Shown here piece after piece: positions 51,122 through 59,863 of a stretch of 64,000 nt of DNA; position 1 is the stretch's first letter, and each line of letters opens with the position of its first letter. The position numbers were made by a program, and so were the translations under genes. Where the stretch lies: positions 62,001 to 126,000 of the forward strand of contig NZ_JAJUWY010000007.1 in the NCBI RefSeq assembly GCF_021390425.1, read 5' to 3'. This DNA is from Lysobacter sp. GX 14042. Its GTDB lineage: Bacteria > Pseudomonadota > Gammaproteobacteria > Xanthomonadales > Xanthomonadaceae. The notes under the pieces were generated by a model. It did not search any database and was not told the origin of the DNA. It was given only the letters and a program-made list of their open reading frames with translations.

Positions 51122-52372
51122 TCAGGGGCGGGCGAAGATCACCGTGGCATTGGTGCCGCCGAAGCCGAAGCTGTTGGACATCACCGTGTCCAGCCTGGCC
51201 TCCCGGCTCTCGCGCAGGATCGGGAAGCCCTCGGCCTTCGGGTCCAGCTGCTGGATGTTGGCCGAGCCGGCGACGAAGCCGTCCTGCATCATCAGCAGGC
51301 AGTAGATCGCCTCGTGCACGCTGGCCGCGCCGAGCGAGTGGCCGGTCAGGGCCTTGGTCGAGGACAGCGGTGGCACGTCGTTGCCGAACACCTCGCGCAC
51401 TGCCTGCAACTCGACCACGTCGCCGACCGGGGTCGAGGTGCCGTGGGTGTTGAGGTAGTCCACGGACCCGACCGACCGGCCGTCCACACCGGCCAGCGCC
51501 ATCTGCATGCAGCGCACCGCGCCTTCGCCGGAAGGGGCGACCATGTCGACGCCGTCGCTGGTCACGCCATAGCCGACCAGCTCGGCGATGATGTTGGCGC
51601 CGCGCGCCCTGGCATGCCCGTATTCCTCCAGCACCAGCATCCCGCCGCCGCCGGCGATGACGAAGCCGTCGCGTCCGGCGTCGTAGGGGCGCGAGGCGGT
51701 TTCCGGGGTGTCGTTGTACTTCGTCGACAGCGCGCCCATGGCGTCGAACTGCGAGCTCATGCCCCAGTGCAGTTCCTCGCCGCCGCCGGCCAGCATCACG
51801 TCCTGGGCGCCGTGGCGGATCAGGTCGGCGGCCGCGCCGATGCAGTGGGCGGAGGTCGCGCAGGCGGCGGAGATCGAGTAGCTCAGGCCGCGGATGCCGA
51901 AGGCGGTCGACAGCGCCGCCGAGACCGTCGAGCCCATCGTGCGCGGGACCATGTAGGGCCCGACCTTGCGCACGCCCTTGTTGCGCAGCAGGTCGCCGGT
52001 CTCGATCTGCCATTGCGGCGAGCCGCCGCCGGAGCCGGCGATCAGCCCGGTGCGGACACTGTGGACGGTGTCCTCGTCTAGCCCGGCATCGGCGATCGCC
52101 TCGCGCATGGCGACCCAGGCGTAGCCGGCGGCATCGCCCATGAAGCGCTTGAGCTTGCGGTCGATCTCCGCGGTGAGGTCGATGTCCGGCGCGCCGGCGA
52201 CCTGGCTGCGCAGGCCCAGCTCGGCGTATTCGGGGATGAAGCGGATGCCCGGGCGCAGTTCACGCAGCGAGGCGCCGACCGCGGCGCGGTCGTTGCCGAT
52301 GCACGAGACCACGCCCAGGCCGGTGACGACCACGCGCCGGTCAGCGGCGGAGCCGCCGGAAGCCGCAACCAT
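51122..52372 (-). CDS. fabB: Beta-ketoacyl-ACP synthase I
   Basis: 416 residues. The thiolase-fold catalytic triad is intact: nucleophile Cys in [11 protein letters not shown], His in [11 protein letters not shown] and His in [10 protein letters not shown]. The neighbour fabA and the sequence around [17 protein letters not shown] mark it as FabB rather than FabF. It elongates cis-3-decenoyl-ACP and so directs unsaturated fatty acid synthesis. I start at the ATG 52370-52372, 1 bp behind the fabA stop. Confidence 0.95.
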   Translation of the reverse strand: MVAASGGSAADRRVVVTGLGVVSCIGNDRAAVGASLRELRPGIRFIPEYAELGLRSQVAGAPDIDLTAEIDRKLKRFMGDAAGYAWVAMREAIADAGLDEDTVHSVRTGLIAGSGGGSPQWQIETGDLLRNKGVRKVGPYMVPRTMGSTVSAALSTAFGIRGLSYSISAACATSAHCIGAAADLIRHGAQDVMLAGGGEELHWGMSSQFDAMGALSTKYNDTPETASRPYDAGRDGFVIAGGGGMLVLEEYGHARARGANIIAELVGYGVTSDGVDMVAPSGEGAVRCMQMALAGVDGRSVGSVDYLNTHGTSTPVGDVVELQAVREVFGNDVPPLSSTKALTGHSLGAASVHEAIYCLLMMQDGFVAGSANIQQLDPKAEGFPILRESREARLDTVMSNSFGFGGTNATVIFARP

Positions 52373-52373
52373 C

Positions 52374-52889
52374 TCAGAAGCCCTCGGTGGAGGTGAACAG
52401 TCCGACCCGCAGGTCGGAGGCGGTGTAGATCTCGCGCCCGTCGACCAGGGTGCGTCCATCGCCGATGACCAGGGCCAGCTTGCCGCGCATCACCCGGCGG
52501 ATGTCGATCTCATAGGTGACCAGTTTCGCGCCGGGGAGTATCTGCCCGGTGAACTTGACCTGCCCCACCCCGAGCGCACGGCCCCGGCCGGGCTCGCCCA
52601 GCCACGGCAGGTAGAAGCCGCACAGCTGCCACATCGCGTCCACGCCCAGGCAGCCGGGCATCACCGGGTCGCCCTCGAAGTGGCACTCGAAGAACCACAG
52701 GTCCGGGCGGATGTCGAGCTCGGCGCGGATGACGCCCTTGCCGTACTTGCCGCCTTCGGTGGAGATCTCGGTGATCCGGTCGAACATCAGCATCGGCGGC
52801 GCGGGCAGGCGGGCGTTGCCGGGGCCGAACATCTCGCCGCGGGCACAGGCCAGCAGCTGGTCGCGATCAAAGGAGGACGGTCGGGTCAT
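52374..52889 (-). CDS. fabA: 3-hydroxydecanoyl-ACP dehydratase/isomerase
   Basis: 171 residues from the ATG 52887-52889 ([20 protein letters not shown]), which matches the length and start of xanthomonad FabA; an ATG seven codons upstream (52910) is open too. The hot-dog fold has the active-site helix with [20 protein letters not shown], including catalytic His and Asp. It makes trans-2- and cis-3-decenoyl-ACP, the branch point to unsaturated fatty acids. fabB follows after 1 bp. Confidence 0.95.
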   Translation of the reverse strand: MTRPSSFDRDQLLACARGEMFGPGNARLPAPPMLMFDRITEISTEGGKYGKGVIRAELDIRPDLWFFECHFEGDPVMPGCLGVDAMWQLCGFYLPWLGEPGRGRALGVGQVKFTGQILPGAKLVTYEIDIRRVMRGKLALVIGDGRTLVDGREIYTASDLRVGLFTSTEGF

Positions 52890-52948
52890 CACGGAGGTAC
52901 TGGGGGACATGAGCCCACCATTCTGCCGTTTTTCGCCAGCGGGGGACG

Positions 52949-52962
52949 TTGACGTCCGTCAA
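52949..52962. promoter_or_regulatory. DNR/FNR-type palindrome upstream of nirK
   Basis: TTGAC-GTCC-GTCAA is a perfect inverted repeat in the CRP/FNR-family layout (5-4-5), with C/G where FNR prefers T/A; TTGAC half-sites are common for the nitric-oxide-sensing Dnr/NnrR regulators. It lies 130 bp before the nirK start and about 60 bp before fabA. I could not find a convincing -10 at the expected distance. Confidence 0.6.
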
Positions 52963-53091
52963 GCGCCACCGGCAGCACAGCAGCGGCACCGCTGAACGCG
53001 CCTTCACATTGGCCATCGGGAATGGAAGGCAGGCTCGTCGTCCCGACCACCCTGGCCGGCGCGCGCCGGCCTCCACGACAGCGGAGTGCCG

Positions 53092-54633
53092 ATGAGAATC
53101 ATCACCGGGTACCTCTTTGCCGCGCTCGCGGCCACTGCCCTGATGCTGGCCGGCTGCAATGCCGAACGGACCGGCGATGGACGTTCGTCCGCCAGCGACC
53201 GCGACAGCGCCGACAGCGCCCGTGGCAGCACCGGCGGCTCGCGCCGCGGGGATTTCGGCCCGCCCCAGGGCAAGCCGGTGCGTGCGGTGACCACCTCGCC
53301 GCCCAACGTGCCCCCGGCGACCGGTCGTGACTACCCGGCCAAGGTGGTGGTGGAAATGGACGTGGTGGAGAAGGTGATGCCGATCTCCGAAGGCGTGGAC
53401 TACACCTTCTGGACCTTCGACGGCACGGTGCCGGGCAGCTTCATCCGGGTGCGCCAGGGCGACACCATCGAGTTCCACCTGCGCAACATGCCCGACAGCA
53501 AGATGCCCCACAACATCGACCTGCACGGGGTCACCGGGCCGGGTGGCGGCGCCAGCAGCAGCTTCACCGCGCCGGGGCACGTGACCCGCTTCAGCTTCAA
53601 GGCCCTCAATGCCGGGTTGTACATCTATCACTGCGCCACCGCCCCGGTGACCATGCACGTGGCCAACGGCATGTACGGGCTGATCCTGGTCGAACCGCCG
53701 GAGGGCCTGCCGGAGGTCGACAAGGAGTACTACGTGGTGCAGGGCGACTTCTACACCACCGGCAAGTACCGCGAGAAGGGCCTGCAGAATTTCGATTTCG
53801 ACAAGGCCATCGACGAGCGTGCGACCTACGTGGTGTTCAACGGCATGGAGGGCTCGCTGACCGGCGACAACGCGCTGACCGCCAGCGTCGGCGAAACCGT
53901 GCGCCTGTACGTGGGCAATGCCGGCCCGAACCTGGTGTCCAGCTTCCACGTGATCGGCGAGATCTTCGACAAGGTCTGGTACGAGGGCGGCACCAATTAC
54001 CAGGAGAACGTGCAGACCACGCTCATTCCCGCCGGTGGCGCGGCGATGATGGAGTTCCACATGGAGGTGCCGGGCAGCTACGTGCTGGTCGACCACGCGC
54101 TGGCGCGGTCCTTCAACAAGGGCGCGCTGGGGATCCTGCTGGCGGACGGCCCGGAGAACCCCGCGATCTACTCCGGCCAGGAGGTCGATGCGGTCTACTT
54201 GGGCGACCGCGCGCAACCGAACATGGACGCGGTCAGCGCCGCCGCCGAGTCCGCCAGCACCGGTGACCTGACCCTGGAGCAGCAGGTCGCCGCGGGCGAG
54301 GCGCTGTTCATGGGCACCTGCTCGACCTGCCACCAGGCCAATGGCGCCGGGCTGGAGGGCGTGTTCCCGCCGCTGGCGGCTTCGGACTACGTCGCCGCGC
54401 ACCCCGAACTGCTTCCGCAGATCATCCTCCACGGCATCCAGGGTCCGGTCACCGTGAACGGCGTGGACTACAACTCGATCATGCCGCCGATGACCCAGTT
54501 GACCGACGACGAGGTCGCCAACATCGCCACCTACGTGCTCAACAGCTGGGGCAATCCGGGTGGCCGGGTGACCAAGGCGGAGGCCGCGGCGGCACGTGCC
54601 ACCAACCCCGCCTTTGCCTCCCAGGGCCACTGA
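53092..54633 (+). CDS. nirK: Copper-containing nitrite reductase fused to cytochrome c (lipoprotein)
   Basis: 513 residues. A lipobox LAGC puts the lipidated Cys at residue 22. Two cupredoxin domains (about 75-370) keep all copper ligands: MPHNIDLH (type 1 His, catalytic Asp, type 2 His), YHCATAP (type 2 His, type 1 Cys), TMHVANGM (type 1 His and Met), SSFHVIG (catalytic His) and YVLVDHAL (type 2 His). A C-terminal cytochrome c (about 400-490) has CSTCH and a distal Met in SIMPPM. It reduces nitrite to nitric oxide in the periplasm, the fused heme delivering electrons. GGAG precedes the ATG. Confidence 0.95.
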   Translation: MRIITGYLFAALAATALMLAGCNAERTGDGRSSASDRDSADSARGSTGGSRRGDFGPPQGKPVRAVTTSPPNVPPATGRDYPAKVVVEMDVVEKVMPISEGVDYTFWTFDGTVPGSFIRVRQGDTIEFHLRNMPDSKMPHNIDLHGVTGPGGGASSSFTAPGHVTRFSFKALNAGLYIYHCATAPVTMHVANGMYGLILVEPPEGLPEVDKEYYVVQGDFYTTGKYREKGLQNFDFDKAIDERATYVVFNGMEGSLTGDNALTASVGETVRLYVGNAGPNLVSSFHVIGEIFDKVWYEGGTNYQENVQTTLIPAGGAAMMEFHMEVPGSYVLVDHALARSFNKGALGILLADGPENPAIYSGQEVDAVYLGDRAQPNMDAVSAAAESASTGDLTLEQQVAAGEALFMGTCSTCHQANGAGLEGVFPPLAASDYVAAHPELLPQIILHGIQGPVTVNGVDYNSIMPPMTQLTDDEVANIATYVLNSWGNPGGRVTKAEAAAARATNPAFASQGH

Positions 54634-54634
54634 G

Positions 54635-55405
54635 GTGCGGACGCTGTTGATGGCCGTCGGCGTGCTCGCCGCTTCCGCCGCGCCGGCGGCGGAAGCGGAG
54701 TACGTGCGCATCCCGGCGGGCAGCTTCGCCAGCGCGCTGGCCTACGAGGACGTACCGGGCGAGGTGGAGGTCGCGGCCTTCGAGCTGATGGAGCGGCCGG
54801 TGACCAATGCCGAGTTCCTGGCTTTCGTCCGCGAGCACCCGCAATGGCGCCGCGACCGGGTGCCGCAGGTGATGGCCGAGCCGCGCTACCTCTCGCACTG
54901 GCCGGGACCGCTGGACACGGGCGGGGCCCCCGCCGATGCGCGCCCGGTGGTGCAGGTCAGCTGGTTCGCCGCCGACGCCTATTGCCGCGCCCAGGACGCG
55001 CGGCTGCCGGGCTGGAACGAGTGGGAGTACGTGGCGGCTGCCGACGAGACCCGGCAGGACGCCCGCGCCGACCCGGTCTGGCGCGAACGCATCCTGGGCT
55101 GGTACTCGCGCCCCTCCGACCAGCCGCTGGTCAGGGCCGGTGCACAGGTGGCCAACGTCTATGGGGTGCGCGACATGCACGGGCTGGTATGGGAATGGAC
55201 GGAGGATTTCTCCTCGCTGCTGGTGGACGCCGACGACCGCCTGCAGGGCGACCCGGACGGCGCGCGCTTCTGCGGCGCCGGGGCGCTGTCGATGGACGAC
55301 CGCGAGAACTACGCCGTGCTGATGCGGGTGGCGATGCTGTCCTCGCTGCAGGCCGGCCACACCACCGGGAACCTCGGTTTCCGCTGTGCCAGGAGCCTGC
55401 CATGA
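54635..55405 (+). CDS. nirV: Formylglycine-generating-enzyme-like protein, NirV type
   Basis: 256 residues from a GTG one base behind the nirK stop. A signal peptide (VRTLLMAVGVLAASAAPAAEA) precedes an FGE-sulfatase domain (about 25-256) with IPAGSFASAL, RPVTNAEFLAFV, VSWFAADAYCRAQDARLP and WEWTEDF, ending in GFRCARSLP. NirV proteins accompany nirK in many denitrifiers; their role in maturation is unproven. Whether the Cys pair needed for formylglycine formation is present in the catalytic sense is doubtful, so it is probably not a sulfatase activator. Confidence 0.85.
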   Translation: MRTLLMAVGVLAASAAPAAEAEYVRIPAGSFASALAYEDVPGEVEVAAFELMERPVTNAEFLAFVREHPQWRRDRVPQVMAEPRYLSHWPGPLDTGGAPADARPVVQVSWFAADAYCRAQDARLPGWNEWEYVAAADETRQDARADPVWRERILGWYSRPSDQPLVRAGAQVANVYGVRDMHGLVWEWTEDFSSLLVDADDRLQGDPDGARFCGAGALSMDDRENYAVLMRVAMLSSLQAGHTTGNLGFRCARSLP

Positions 55406-55971
55406 AGATCCTGATGTCCCTGCTGCTGGCCGCCGCGCTGGTCCCCGCCGTCGCCGTGGCAGCCGATGACGCGGAGTTGCCGCGCGATTCGCTCTACCGG
55501 CTCCCGGTGGGCCTGGTCGACCAGGACGGCCGCGAGCTGGAGTGGTCCGCGCTGCGGGGAAGGCCGCAGGTGGTGGGCATGTTCTATACCTCCTGCCAGT
55601 TCATCTGCCCGTTGATCGTCGACAGCGGCAAGGCGCTGGAACGCCAGCTCGGTGCCGATGCCGCGGGCTTGGGCGTGCTCCTGGTCAGCATCGACCCGGA
55701 GCGCGATGATCCGGCCGCGCTGCGCAAGGTCGTCGACCAGCGCGGGCTCGACACCACGCGCTGGACGCTGGCCGCGCCACCCGCCGGGCAGGTGCGGGCG
55801 GTGGCCGGGGCACTCGGGGTGCGCTACCGCCGCCTGGCCGACGGAGAGTTCAACCACAACAGCCCGCTGGTCCTGCTGGATGCGCAGGGGCGGGAGCTGG
55901 CCCGGACCGAGAAGATCGGCAGCCGGCTGGATCCGGAATTCGTCGAGGCAGTGCGCCAGGCGCTGCGGTGA
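55402..55971 (+). CDS. SCO1/SenC-family copper chaperone
   Basis: 189 residues. After a signal peptide (MKILMSLLLAAALVPAVAVA) a thioredoxin fold carries the copper-binding CxxxC in TSCQFICPL and the distal His in FNHNSPLVLL. SCO proteins hand copper to the CuA or, in some bacteria, the cbb3 oxidase CuB site or to nitrite reductase. Its place at the end of the nirK unit and ahead of the cbb3 operon allows both. It overlaps nirV by 4 bp (ATGA). Confidence 0.9.
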   Translation: MKILMSLLLAAALVPAVAVAADDAELPRDSLYRLPVGLVDQDGRELEWSALRGRPQVVGMFYTSCQFICPLIVDSGKALERQLGADAAGLGVLLVSIDPERDDPAALRKVVDQRGLDTTRWTLAAPPAGQVRAVAGALGVRYRRLADGEFNHNSPLVLLDAQGRELARTEKIGSRLDPEFVEAVRQALR

Positions 55972-56214
55972 AGGAGGCCCGGCCCGCCGGAGTCGTGCCG
56001 CCGCATCGCCCCTCGGCTGTCCAATGGCTGAACGCGGGACCCGCGGGACAGGCGTGGAGACCCGGCTTCCCATGCCGGAAACGGTGCCGTGGTTTATGCT
56101 GGCGGGTGCGCGGTCGTGGCACCTTTGTGCCGCGGCGGTTGCATCGACCGGGCCCAGTCAGCGCCTGCCCCACGTTCCATCCCGCCCCGTGGCCTGGCCC
56201 CCGGCAGGGACGAT

Positions 56215-56228
56215 TTGATCCAGATCAA
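56215..56228. promoter_or_regulatory. FNR/Anr box of the cco operon
   Basis: TTGAT-CCAG-ATCAA is the exact FNR/Anr consensus. A -10-like GACAAT lies at 56251-56256, which would place transcription near 56263 and the box centre at about -41.5, the class II activator position. The remainder of the 313-bp gap 55972-56284 shows no gene or other clear signal. Confidence 0.82.
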
Positions 56229-56284
56229 GCGGACCGGTCGTGCCGGCCCGGACAATAACCCGCAACTATCCTGAAGGTCTGCCC

Positions 56285-57787
56285 ATGACTGTCCAAGATG
56301 CCGCCGTGGCGGCCGGTTCCGTGCCCGCCGGGCGTGGATCGGGGGTCGCTGCCGCCGACACCGGCTTCTACAACGACAAGATCGTCCACTGGTTCACCAT
56401 CGCCACGGTGTTCTGGGGGATCGTCGGCATGGGCGTGGGCGTGCTGATCGCCGCCCAGCTGTACTGGCCGGCGCTCAACTTCGACACCCCCTGGCTGAGC
56501 TACGGACGGCTGCGCCCGCTGCACACCAACGGCGTGGTGTTCGCCTTCGGCGCGACCTCGCTGATCGCCACCAGCCTGTACGTGGTCCAGCGCACCTGCC
56601 ACACCCGGCTGATCTCCGACAAGCTGGCGACCTTCGTCTTCTGCGGCTGGAACCTGGCCATGGTCGGCGCGGTGATCACCCTGCCGCTGGGCATCACCCA
56701 GGGCAAGGAATACGCCGAGCTGGAGTGGCCGATCGACCTGCTGATCCTGGTCACCTGGGTGGCCTACGGCGTGCTGTTCTTCGGCACCGTGGCCAAGCGC
56801 AAGGTGCAGCACATCTACGTCGCCAACTGGTTCTATGCCGCGTTCATCATCGGCGTGGGCCTGCTGCACATCGTCAACAACCTGGCCATCCCGGCCGGCA
56901 TGTGGAAGTCCTACCCGGTCTACAGCGGCGCCGTGGATGCGATGGCCCAGTGGTGGTACGGCCACAACGCGGTGGCGTTCCTGCTGACCGTCGGCTTCCT
57001 GGCGATGATGTACTACTACGTGCCCAAGCAGGCGCAGCGCCCGATCTACTCCTACCGGCTGTCGATCGTGCACTTCTGGGCGCTGATCTCGCTGTACATG
57101 TGGGCCGGCCCGCACCACCTGCACTACACCGCGCTGCCGGACTGGGCGCAGTCGGTGGGCATGGTGTTCTCGGTGGTGCTGCTGGCGCCGTCCTGGGGTG
57201 GCGCGATGAACGGCATCCTCACCCTGTCGGGGGTGTGGCACAAGCTGCGCACCGACCCGATCCTGAAGTTCCTGATCGTAGCCATCAGCTTCTACATGAT
57301 CGCCACCTTCGAAGGCCCGCTGCTGTCGATCAAGACGGTCAACTCGCTGTCGCACTACACCGACTGGACCGTGGGCCACGTCCACGCCGGCACCCTGGGC
57401 TGGGTGGCGATGATCGTGGTCGGCTCGATCTACTCGATGTACCCGCGCCTGATAGGCGCCGCCGGGATGTACTCGACGAAGCTGATCGACGTGCACTTCT
57501 GGATGCACACCCTGGGCGTGGTGTTCTACATCGTCTCGATGTGGATCGCCGGTATCTCGCAGGGCCTGATGTGGCGCGCCACCAACGCCGACGGCACGCT
57601 GACCTACAGCTTCGTCGAGGGCCTGGTGGTCACCTATCCGTACTACCTGGGGCGCCTGCTGGGCGGGGTGCTGATCCTCGGCGGCATGGTGCTGATGGCC
57701 TGGCACGTGTGGAAGACGTACAAGTCGGTCGAGGCGCCGGCGGCCAACCCGGTGCTGGCCCCGCATCCCGACACCGCCCGCGCCTGA
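56285..57787 (+). CDS. ccoN: cbb3-type cytochrome c oxidase subunit I
   Basis: 500 residues, twelve membrane helices. Heme and CuB ligands are in the expected segments, e.g. [15 protein letters not shown] (low-spin heme His), [17 protein letters not shown] (CuB His) and [13 protein letters not shown]. The start ATG at 56285 was chosen; the frame upstream runs through the promoter. It is the catalytic subunit of the high-affinity oxidase for low oxygen, under an FNR/Anr box. Confidence 0.97.
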   Translation: MTVQDAAVAAGSVPAGRGSGVAAADTGFYNDKIVHWFTIATVFWGIVGMGVGVLIAAQLYWPALNFDTPWLSYGRLRPLHTNGVVFAFGATSLIATSLYVVQRTCHTRLISDKLATFVFCGWNLAMVGAVITLPLGITQGKEYAELEWPIDLLILVTWVAYGVLFFGTVAKRKVQHIYVANWFYAAFIIGVGLLHIVNNLAIPAGMWKSYPVYSGAVDAMAQWWYGHNAVAFLLTVGFLAMMYYYVPKQAQRPIYSYRLSIVHFWALISLYMWAGPHHLHYTALPDWAQSVGMVFSVVLLAPSWGGAMNGILTLSGVWHKLRTDPILKFLIVAISFYMIATFEGPLLSIKTVNSLSHYTDWTVGHVHAGTLGWVAMIVVGSIYSMYPRLIGAAGMYSTKLIDVHFWMHTLGVVFYIVSMWIAGISQGLMWRATNADGTLTYSFVEGLVVTYPYYLGRLLGGVLILGGMVLMAWHVWKTYKSVEAPAANPVLAPHPDTARA

Positions 57788-57806
57788 GGACCGGAAGGAA
57801 GCATCG

Positions 57807-58421
57807 ATGAGCATTGCACACGAGAAACTCGAGAAGAACATCGGCATCCTCGCTGTCCTGGTCGCCATCGCGGTGTCGCTGGGCGGTCTGGCCGAGATCG
57901 TGCCGCTGATGTACCAGGCCGAGGCGATCAAGCCGCTGCCGGGCATGAAGCCGTACCCGGCGCTGGAGCTGGCCGGCCGTGACATCTACGTGCGCGAGGG
58001 CTGCTACAACTGCCACTCGCAGATGGTCCGCACGCTGCGTTTCGAGACCGAGCGCTACGGTCATTACTCGCTGGCCGGCGAGTCGGTCTATGACCGGCCG
58101 TTCCAGTGGGGCTCCAAACGCACCGGGCCGGACCTGGCGCGCGTGGGTGGCCGCTACTCCGACGACTGGCACCGGGTGCACCTGACCGACCCGCGCGCGG
58201 TGGTCCCGGAGTCGAACATGCCGGCCTTCCCCTGGCTGCAGGAGAACACGGTGGACGGACCGACGGTACAGCTGCGCATGAGCCGCCTGCAGAAGCTCGG
58301 CGACCCGTACAGCGACGAGGAGATCGAGGCCGCCGCGGCCGAGGTCGAGGGCAGGAGCGAGCTGGACGCGGTGGTGGCCTACCTGCAGGGCCTGGGTCGT
58401 TACGCGCCACGCGGGAGCTGA
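57807..58421 (+). CDS. ccoO: cbb3-type cytochrome c oxidase subunit II
   Basis: 204 residues: one N-terminal helix ([20 protein letters not shown]) and a periplasmic mono-heme cytochrome c with [12 protein letters not shown] and the Met ligand in [10 protein letters not shown]. It passes electrons from CcoP to CcoN. It starts 19 bp behind ccoN with GGAAGG before the ATG. Confidence 0.97.
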   Translation: MSIAHEKLEKNIGILAVLVAIAVSLGGLAEIVPLMYQAEAIKPLPGMKPYPALELAGRDIYVREGCYNCHSQMVRTLRFETERYGHYSLAGESVYDRPFQWGSKRTGPDLARVGGRYSDDWHRVHLTDPRAVVPESNMPAFPWLQENTVDGPTVQLRMSRLQKLGDPYSDEEIEAAAAEVEGRSELDAVVAYLQGLGRYAPRGS

Positions 58422-58424
58422 GCC

Positions 58425-58613
58425 ATGCTGTCGGGAATCATCACCACTTTCATGCTGCTGCTGTTCCTGGCCATCGTGGCCTGGGCCTGGCAGCCGCGGA
58501 ACAGGAAGAGCTTCGACGCCACCGCCCGGCTGGCGGTCGAGGAGCCGGAAGAAAACCAGGGCCGGAACGCCGGCGGCGCGAAGCGCGAGACCAAGAAGGG
58601 GACGCGGGCATGA
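58425..58613 (+). CDS. ccoQ: cbb3-type oxidase subunit IV
   Basis: 62 residues: one membrane helix (ITTFMLLLFLAIVAWAW) and a basic cytoplasmic tail with RNRKSFDATA, the family's short motif. It stabilises the oxidase. It is 3 bp behind ccoO and overlaps ccoP by 4 bp. Confidence 0.9.
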   Translation: MLSGIITTFMLLLFLAIVAWAWQPRNRKSFDATARLAVEEPEENQGRNAGGAKRETKKGTRA

Positions 58614-59551
58614 GCATGGGCTGGAACTGGTACATCATCGCCCTGACCGCGCTGAACCTGCTCGGCGTGGCCTGGCTGCTGTGGTGGACGTCCAAGCGGC
58701 GTCCCGGTGATCCGCGCCCGGAAGAGACCAGCCACTACTGGGACGAGGACATCACCGAGTACAACAAGCCGATGCCGCGCTGGTGGATCACCGGCTTCTT
58801 CATCGCGATCGCTTTCGGCATCGGCTACCTGGTCTGGTTCGGCGGCATGGGCTCGATCCCGGGCACCAGCGGCTGGAGCTCGCAGCAGGAGCACGCGCTG
58901 GCCAAGTCGGCGGCCGACGCCCGGCTCGAGGAGACCTTCCGCCCGTACCAGAACGTCCCGCTGCCCGCGCTGGCCGGTGATCCGGTGGCCATGCAGCTGG
59001 GCCGCTCGATCTTCGCCAACACCTGCGCCACCTGCCATGGCTCCTCGGCCCAGGGCGCGATCGGCTACCCGAACCTGACCGACGACATCTGGCACTGGGG
59101 CGGCGAGCCCGAGCAGGTCCTGCAGACCGTGCTCGACGGCCGCGAAGGCATCATGCCCGAGTGGGGCACCGTGCTCACCGGCATGGGTGGCGAGAACGCG
59201 GTCGATTACGTGATCGCCTACGTGCGCACCCTCTCGCATCCCGAGCTGGGCGTCGGCAGCGACTTCCTCGCCGCCCGCGGCAAGAAGCTCTACGAGGGCG
59301 TGTGCGTGGCCTGCCACGGCATCGACGGCAAGGGCAACCAGGCAATGGGTGCGCCCGACCTGACCGATGACTACTGGATGTACGGCGACAGCAAGGAAAG
59401 CCTGTACGAAACCATTGCCCACGGCCGCCACGGCATCATGCCGGCGCACCGCGAGCTGCTGGGCGAAACCCGCGCCCGGCTGGTCGCCGCCTGGGTCTGG
59501 TCGCTGTCCAACCGGTCCGGCGGCGATGGCGCCGCCGGGGGGGCGCAGTGA
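58610..59551 (+). CDS. ccoP: cbb3-type oxidase subunit III, diheme cytochrome c
   Basis: 313 residues. Two N-terminal helices flank the FixP_N motif (HYWDEDITEYNKPMPRWWITGF), followed by two cytochrome c domains with CATCH (about residue 140) and CVACH (about 230). It receives electrons from soluble cytochromes. It starts with ATGA overlap to ccoQ; the end (SNRSGGDGAAGGAQ) overlaps the next gene by 4 bp. Confidence 0.96.
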   Translation: MSMGWNWYIIALTALNLLGVAWLLWWTSKRRPGDPRPEETSHYWDEDITEYNKPMPRWWITGFFIAIAFGIGYLVWFGGMGSIPGTSGWSSQQEHALAKSAADARLEETFRPYQNVPLPALAGDPVAMQLGRSIFANTCATCHGSSAQGAIGYPNLTDDIWHWGGEPEQVLQTVLDGREGIMPEWGTVLTGMGGENAVDYVIAYVRTLSHPELGVGSDFLAARGKKLYEGVCVACHGIDGKGNQAMGAPDLTDDYWMYGDSKESLYETIAHGRHGIMPAHRELLGETRARLVAAWVWSLSNRSGGDGAAGGAQ

Positions 59552-59856
59552 CGCGCACTCCCGCCTCGCAACGGCTGGACCACCCGCCCCGACCGCTCGC
59601 GCAGCGGATCGGGGCGATCGCGTGGCCGAGCTTCTTCGCCGCGGGCGTGGCGACGATGGTGTTCTTCGCCTTCGTCGACCCGCTGGAGCTGCGGGACCTG
59701 ACCTTCCCGGGCGTGGAGATCACCCGCTCGATGGGCTACACGATCGCGTTCTTCATGTTCTGGCTGGCGACCGCGTCGTCGAGCCTGTTCACCTGGTGGC
59801 TGCTGCGTCCCGCCAGCCGCTTCAACCGCACGCTGCCCCGCGAGGGTGGCAAGTAA
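59548..59856 (+). CDS. Small membrane protein in the cco operon, function unknown
   Basis: 102 residues from a GTG that overlaps the ccoP stop (GTGA). Two membrane helices (IAWPSFFAAGVATMVFFAFV and GYTIAFFMFWLATASSSLFT) are joined by a ~22-residue loop with LELRDLTFPGVEITRS. It is not CcoQ, CcoS or CcoH. Its coupling on both sides argues for a role in assembly or stability of the oxidase. Similar genes sit at this place in other xanthomonads, as far as I recall. Confidence 0.75.
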   Translation: MTRTPASQRLDHPPRPLAQRIGAIAWPSFFAAGVATMVFFAFVDPLELRDLTFPGVEITRSMGYTIAFFMFWLATASSSLFTWWLLRPASRFNRTLPREGGK

Positions 59857-59863
59857 GGAAAAA

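Noticed and set aside
55972-56214. Short open frames between the SCO gene and ccoN
   Set aside because: They lack ribosome binding sites, are Arg/Pro/Gly-rich in all frames and show no codon bias; I treat the stretch as non-coding leader and spacer.
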